A DNA stretch of 64,000 bases, from the NCBI RefSeq assembly GCF_019400745.1, contig NZ_WJIB01000022.1, positions 1 to 64,000 on the forward strand. Direction: 5' to 3'. How positions within the stretch are numbered: the first letter of the stretch is position 1; every line of letters begins with the position of its first letter. The position numbers were made by a program, and so were the translations under genes. The notes beneath the pieces are model-generated. The model searched no databases, was not told the DNA's origin, and saw only the letters and a list, made by a program, of their open reading frames with translations. Source of the stretch: Cohnella sp. CFH 77786 (GTDB taxonomy: Bacteria > Bacillota > Bacilli > Paenibacillales > Paenibacillaceae). Below, in pieces: positions 60,558 to 64,000 of the stretch.

Positions 60558-61415
60558 TTATGTAAGCATTCTTGCCACATAGACTTCCTTGCAAAAGCCG
60601 CGCAGGCCGTTATAGATTCGGGCGACCTTCGTCTCCTTGGACAGAATTCCGAAAACCGTAGGGCCGCTCCCCGACATGAGCACCCCGTCCGCGCCGAGCT
60701 TGATCATGCAATCCTTGATTTGGCGCACTTCCGGATAGCGTTCCAACGTTACCGTCTCCAGTACGTTACCGAGCGCCTTGCAGACGTCTTGGAATGACCC
60801 TCGCCGGATGGCCGAAAGCATCTCTCCTGCCTTCGGATGGCTCGTAAGTTCGTTCGCTCTCAGTTTGCCATACACGTCGGCCGTGGAAACGTTGATCGGC
60901 GGCTTGGCGAGTACGACCCAGCATTGCGGCGGGGACGGAATGCTCTCGAGCACCTCGCCCCTGCCCCGGGCGAACGCGGTTCCGCCCCGAATGCAGAAGG
61001 GCACGTCCGAACCGAGCTCGGCGCCAAGCGCTTCGATTTCGCTTTGCGGCAGCCCCAGCTTCCACAACCGATTCAACCCTCGAAGGGCCGCGGCCGCGTC
61101 GCTGCTTCCTCCCGCCAAGCCGGCCGCGACCGGAATCCGTTTGTCCAGATGGATATAGACGCCCCGCGAGACGCCGTATCTTTCTTTCATCAACCTTGCC
61201 GCCTGAAAGGCCAGATTCTTCTCGTCGAGAGGAATGAAGCCCGCCTGGCTGGATAGGACGATCCGGTCGCCCGGGAGCTCTTCCATCTCCAGACGATCGG
61301 CCAAATCCACCATGGTCATCACCATTTCCACCTCGTGGTACCCGTCCTCGCGTTTGCGGAGAACGTCCAGAAGCAGATTGATTTTGGCCGGGGCTTTCTC
61401 GTATATTTTCGTCAT
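60558..61415 (-). CDS. ispE: 4-diphosphocytidyl-2-C-methyl-D-erythritol kinase (285 aa)
   Basis: A GHMP kinase of the MEP isoprenoid pathway. EKAPAKINLLLDVLRKREDG at the N-terminus, the phosphate loop PVAAGLAGGSSDAAAALRGL and the C-terminal LMSGSGPTVFGI are diagnostic. GGTGAGG precedes the ATG. It is followed by purR and preceded by sspF, as in B. subtilis. Confidence 0.97.
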   Translation of the reverse strand: MTKIYEKAPAKINLLLDVLRKREDGYHEVEMVMTMVDLADRLEMEELPGDRIVLSSQAGFIPLDEKNLAFQAARLMKERYGVSRGVYIHLDKRIPVAAGLAGGSSDAAAALRGLNRLWKLGLPQSEIEALGAELGSDVPFCIRGGTAFARGRGEVLESIPSPPQCWVVLAKPPINVSTADVYGKLRANELTSHPKAGEMLSAIRRGSFQDVCKALGNVLETVTLERYPEVRQIKDCMIKLGADGVLMSGSGPTVFGILSKETKVARIYNGLRGFCKEVYVARMLT

Positions 61416-61476
61416 TGTGTCCTCACCACTTCTGGAAAAAGCTTCATGATATTATAACAAACCGCGCCGTCCAAGT

Positions 61477-61617
61477 AAAAACGACTACGTAGCCCCTAGG
61501 ACAGAGGAGGTCGTTTTTATCGACGGTCAATCAGAGATGGATGGAGCACACCTATCCAGCCTGATTGTCCACGTAAAAACGACTTCGTCGTCCTTAGGAC
61601 AAGAGGAGGTCGTTTTT
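61477..61617. repeat. Pair of duplicated stem-loops between sspF and ispE
   Basis: AAAAACGAC (61477-61485) pairs with GTCGTTTTT (61510-61518), and an almost identical element repeats at 61575-61583 and 61609-61617, 98-99 bp further on. Both contain CCTAGGACA- or CTTAGGACA-type loops and GAGGAG. The spacer between them can itself fold (CAATCAG ... CTGATTG). T-runs on both strands make each a potential bidirectional terminator. Confidence 0.75.
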
Positions 61618-61630
61618 ATCTACGACTACC

Positions 61631-61677
61631 CAAAAGACGAACGGGCCTTCCGCCTCGGCGGAGAGACCCGTTCCGTC
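61631..61677 (-). terminator. Intrinsic terminator after sspF
   Basis: Minus strand GACGGAACGGG pairs with CCCGTTCGTC, with an inner TCCGCC/GGCGGA stem, followed by TTTTGGG. Confidence 0.75.
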
Positions 61678-61705
61678 CGTTTGCCGTTCCGCGAGGAAGG
61701 AGGGA

Positions 61706-61888
61706 CTACGACTGCGTAGAGCGAGCCATCGCTTGTTCCGCGATTTCGATCGCCCTCTTCACCATGTTGCCGGCATCCTTCGTCCGGATGCCGCCCCAGC
61801 CTTCCCGTTGGACCGTCTCGTAGAACCCGAGGTCTCTGGCAAGCTCCGCCTTGAATTGGTCGGACATGACGCTTCTTCTTCGGCTCAA
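61706..61888 (-). CDS. sspF: Small acid-soluble spore protein SspF-like (60 aa)
   Basis: Relative of the alpha/beta DNA-binding SASPs of spores. RRRSVMSDQFKAELARDLGF, YETVQREGWGGIRTKDAG and NMVKRAIEIAEQAMA closely match SspF. The TTG at 61888 is chosen because GGGAGG lies 8 nt upstream; the ATG two codons before it is only 2 nt from the ribosome site. It sits between veg and ispE, as in B. subtilis. Confidence 0.93.
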   Translation of the reverse strand: MSRRRSVMSDQFKAELARDLGFYETVQREGWGGIRTKDAGNMVKRAIEIAEQAMARSTQS

Positions 61889-61966
61889 GCGCATTGCCTC
61901 CCTTCGAGGGGTGACGCCCGGCGGGCGATCCCGTCATAGGATTCCCCGGCCGCGGGGCGTACATGC

Positions 61967-62011
61967 AAAACGGGCAGCCCCCGCGCTGATTCAGCGCTGG
62001 TGCTGCCCGTG
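61967..62011 (-). terminator. Intrinsic terminator after veg
   Basis: Minus strand ACGGGCAGC pairs with GCTGCCCGT, with an inner hairpin AGCGCTGA/TCAGCGC, followed by TTTTGC. Confidence 0.85.
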
Positions 62012-62021
62012 CTTCGAACGG

Positions 62022-62294
62022 TCAATGCGAAAAACTGATCCGGACTTGCCCTTCTTCATTGCACAACATCACTTCGACGGATTCGGTGAGGATATCAGCG
62101 TAGCTGTACGAAACCCGCTTGAAGGCATGCTGCTCTTCGTCCAGTTTGACGATGAAAACCGATGGGTAGATTTCTTCCAGCACGCCCGTGCGTTCGATGG
62201 TTTTGCGTCGTCCACCGTTGGCGCGGAGCATGATTTTGGAACCGACGTGCGGCTCCAGGCTTCGCTTGATCTCCAGAAGCGCGTTTTTCGCCAT
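62022..62294 (-). CDS. veg: Veg protein (90 aa)
   Basis: A small, highly expressed protein; in B. subtilis it stimulates biofilm gene expression. AKNALLEIKRSLEPHVGSKI, RANGGRRKTIERTGVLEEIY and VSYSYADILTESVEV are conserved. The ATG at 62294 has GAGGTGG 9 nt upstream. Two consensus promoters precede it. Confidence 0.96.
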   Translation of the reverse strand: MAKNALLEIKRSLEPHVGSKIMLRANGGRRKTIERTGVLEEIYPSVFIVKLDEEQHAFKRVSYSYADILTESVEVMLCNEEGQVRISFSH

Positions 62295-62321
62295 GATCCA
62301 CAACCACCTCTTTCCCTGTAA

Positions 62322-62350
62322 ATTATAACTAAAAAGAGGGGTCTTGTCAA
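62322..62350 (-). promoter_or_regulatory. veg proximal promoter
   Basis: TTGACA (62345-62350), a 17-bp spacer, TATAAT (62322-62327) on the minus strand: a perfect consensus 28 bp before the veg start. Confidence 0.9.
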
Positions 62351-62361
62351 ATGATCGAAAT

Positions 62362-62391
62362 ATTATATCAGCCGCTCCATTTTTTTGTCAA
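62362..62391 (-). promoter_or_regulatory. veg distal promoter
   Basis: TTGACA (62386-62391), an 18-bp spacer with an A-run, TATAAT (62362-62367) on the minus strand, 11 bp upstream of the proximal promoter. Confidence 0.85.
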
Positions 62392-62443
62392 CGGTGAATT
62401 TCCTTGATTTTGACGGGTTTTTCGAAAACACCCTTATTCATCG

Positions 62444-63316
62444 TCACACAATGTTCACATTTTGCGCCGGAACTTTCGGATTCGGCACTCCCACGCGGTA
62501 GCTCCCCATCGTTTCGATGCCGCCTACTCCCTGGATGCCGCTGATCGTATTGGACACCACGTCGGTTACGTTGATCGTATCCCGGAAGGGTGTGAACGCC
62601 GCGCGCACGGCCACATATACGGGATCCAGGGCGTGGATCATGATTCTCGCGGGAGAGCTGGCGAAATTGGCACCCGCATGCAGCAGCGCTTCGAAATGCG
62701 ATTGACACGCTCCCGCCACGACGATCATCGAATCCCGATGCCTGTCGTATTCCCGCGCCACCTGAACGGCATGGACGAAATTCAGGGAATTCTTGTAGTT
62801 CCCCAGATGATGAAGGTCTTCCCGCTGCTTCAATACCCCGTCGTGGCCGGTAATGACCACGATATCCGGCCTAACCTGCGGCAAGAGCCGAATCAGCATC
62901 CCGGGCATCTGCGATTCGTGGCAGTGGATCCCTTCGGCAGGTACCCGCAGCTGCGCGTACACCTGCATGCTTTTCTTCAAGTAATTCGCGTCGCCGTCCA
63001 GATGGAGCACTTTGCCCGGTATCTCGAAATAGGGCTGGCGTCGCTCGGGGGTTTGCGGGTAGACCCCAGCCCGGTTCGACTGCCTGTTGCGTTCTTCCCG
63101 CATGCGGCGAATCGATTCGTTCGCCTGAATGCGCGCTTGCCGTGTGCCGCTGAGCTCGTCCGGATTTCGCACCGGAAGAAGATCGGCGAGCGGAGCATCC
63201 GCCAGCAGACGGTAATCCGTCCCGCGCAGCACCGCTCCTTGTCCGGCCAGATCCGCAATGCGGAACACGATGTCCCCGCGATACGATTTGCGGACGACCA
63301 GGTCCCCCTGCTTCAT
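62444..63316 (-). CDS. yabG: Sporulation-specific protease YabG (290 aa)
   Basis: A cysteine protease that processes spore coat proteins in B. subtilis. GDLVVRKSYRGDIVFRIAD at the N-terminus, VLHLDGDANYLKKSMQVY, DIVVITGHDGVLKQ and VVAGACQSHFEALLHAGANF with the probable catalytic cysteine are conserved. It lies between ksgA and veg, as in B. subtilis. Confidence 0.95.
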   Translation of the reverse strand: MKQGDLVVRKSYRGDIVFRIADLAGQGAVLRGTDYRLLADAPLADLLPVRNPDELSGTRQARIQANESIRRMREERNRQSNRAGVYPQTPERRQPYFEIPGKVLHLDGDANYLKKSMQVYAQLRVPAEGIHCHESQMPGMLIRLLPQVRPDIVVITGHDGVLKQREDLHHLGNYKNSLNFVHAVQVAREYDRHRDSMIVVAGACQSHFEALLHAGANFASSPARIMIHALDPVYVAVRAAFTPFRDTINVTDVVSNTISGIQGVGGIETMGSYRVGVPNPKVPAQNVNIV

Positions 63317-63373
63317 GGGCCCATCACCTCTTCGTCTATCCTATGGAGAGGTTCCGCTCCTGGTGCGCGTCCG

Positions 63374-64000
63374 TCAGCCTTTCATCCCGGCTTTCGCCAG
63401 CGCCTCGTCGATCCGCGCGAATTCGGCCAGCGACAGCGTCTCGGCCCGGCGCTCGGGCTGGATGCCGTTTGCCGTCAATAGCTCGGCCAACTCCGCTTTG
63501 CGTTCTTTGCCCGAGATGGCCGACAAATTGTTGGCGATCGTCTTGCGCCGCTGCGCGAATGCGGCGTGGACGACGCGGAAGAACCGCGCCTCGTCCGGCA
63601 CGGCAACTGCCGGCTCTCTGCGCTTCGTCAGCCGGATGACGGCGGAATCGACGTTCGGCGCCGGGATAAACGCGCCCGAAGGCACGCTGGCGATCACTTC
63701 CGGCTCGCAATAATACTGCACGGCAATGCTGAGGCTCCCGTACTCTTTGCCTCCCGGCCGGGCCGCCATCCGTTCGGCGACCTCCTTCTGCACCATCACG
63801 ACGATATGCTCCACCGGCAGCCGCTCTTCCAGCAGCTTCATCACGATCGGCGTCGTCACGTAGTAGGGCAAGTTCGCCACCACGCTCACGCCGGCCAAAC
63901 CCGCGAAACTTTCTTCCCAGAGGCGTTGCAGATCGGCTTTCAGAATGTCGGCGTGAATCACGCTCACGTTGCCGTACGGCGACAAGACGTCCTCCAGGAT
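63374..64000 (-). CDS. ksgA: 16S rRNA dimethyladenosine transferase, C-terminal part (partial)
   Basis: Dimethylates two adjacent adenosines near the 3' end of 16S rRNA. The visible part has VVANLPYYVTTPIVMKLLEE (catalytic motif IV), VVMVQKEVAERMAARPGGKE, GAFIPAPNVDSAVIRL and the C-terminal helical domain (AFAQRRKTIANNLSAI). The N-terminal SAM-binding region is beyond the right edge of the window, so the gene is cut, not broken. Confidence 0.96.
   Translation of the reverse strand: MLEDVLSPYGNVSVIHADILKADLQRLWEESFAGLAGVSVVANLPYYVTTPIVMKLLEERLPVEHIVVMVQKEVAERMAARPGGKEYGSLSIAVQYYCEPEVIASVPSGAFIPAPNVDSAVIRLTKRREPAVAVPDEARFFRVVHAAFAQRRKTIANNLSAISGKERKAELAELLTANGIQPERRAETLSLAEFARIDEALAKAGMKG

Overview
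The window looks like a chromosomal segment of a high-GC, endospore-forming Firmicute of the Paenibacillaceae (Cohnella or Paenibacillus type). The evidence is the 16S rRNA 5' end at the left edge, many sporulation genes (spoIIE, yabP, yabQ, spoVT, fin, spoVG, sspF, yabG), and a gene order that follows the Bacillus subtilis origin-proximal block from ksgA to lysS, here read on the minus strand. Nearly every gene is on the minus strand. All functional calls are by recognition of protein families and motifs; no database search was run.

Layout from left to right: the start of an rRNA operon with its promoter (1-302); lysS, greA and dusB; a tightly coupled folate operon (pabB-pabA-pabC-folP-folB-folK, running into dusB); a plus-strand gene for a large secreted modular protein (9195-13115); cysK, a parvulin lipoprotein (yacD), hslO and coaX; the NAD genes nadA-nadB-nadC; a 1.2-kb array of 51-bp repeats; ftsH, hpt, tilS, a YabT-type kinase and a YabS-type VWA protein; a plus-strand ABC-2 exporter operon; a 1.3-kb island of three tandem-repeat arrays; spoIIE; an Old Yellow Enzyme oxidoreductase; a fourth 51-bp array; yabR, divIC, yabQ, yabP; a cystine ABC importer (tcyABC-like) and a lactonase-fold protein; rqcP, hbs, mazG, a SpoVB-type flippase and spoVT; a soluble chemoreceptor; a PrsA-like foldase; mfd, fin, pth; a small plus-strand gene; ctc, prs, glmU, spoVG, ridA, purR, ispE, sspF, veg, yabG; and the 3' part of ksgA at the right edge.

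Compared with the B. subtilis order, the core is conserved and accessory units sit between blocks: the secreted protein between pabB and cysK, nadABC between ftsH and coaX, the ABC-2 exporter and repeat island between yabS and spoIIE, the oxidoreductase and fourth array between spoIIE and yabR, the cystine importer plus lactonase between yabP and rqcP, and the chemoreceptor plus foldase between spoVT and mfd.

The most unusual content is a set of four tandem arrays with unrelated sequences but nearly the same unit length (50-52 bp, usually 51). Most units can form a small stem-loop, and in the largest array the two stem arms change together. A fifth array has an 8-bp unit. The second main item is the secreted protein: six beta-sandwich-like modules alternate between two types, followed by a divergent seventh and an unidentified C-terminal domain that may be a glycosidase. 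Regulatory sites that can be read include a Spo0A-type spoIIE promoter with a 22-bp spacer, a sigma-H promoter at spoVG, a possible sigma-E promoter at yabP, paired CymR-like operators at cysK and tcyA, and two consensus promoters at veg.
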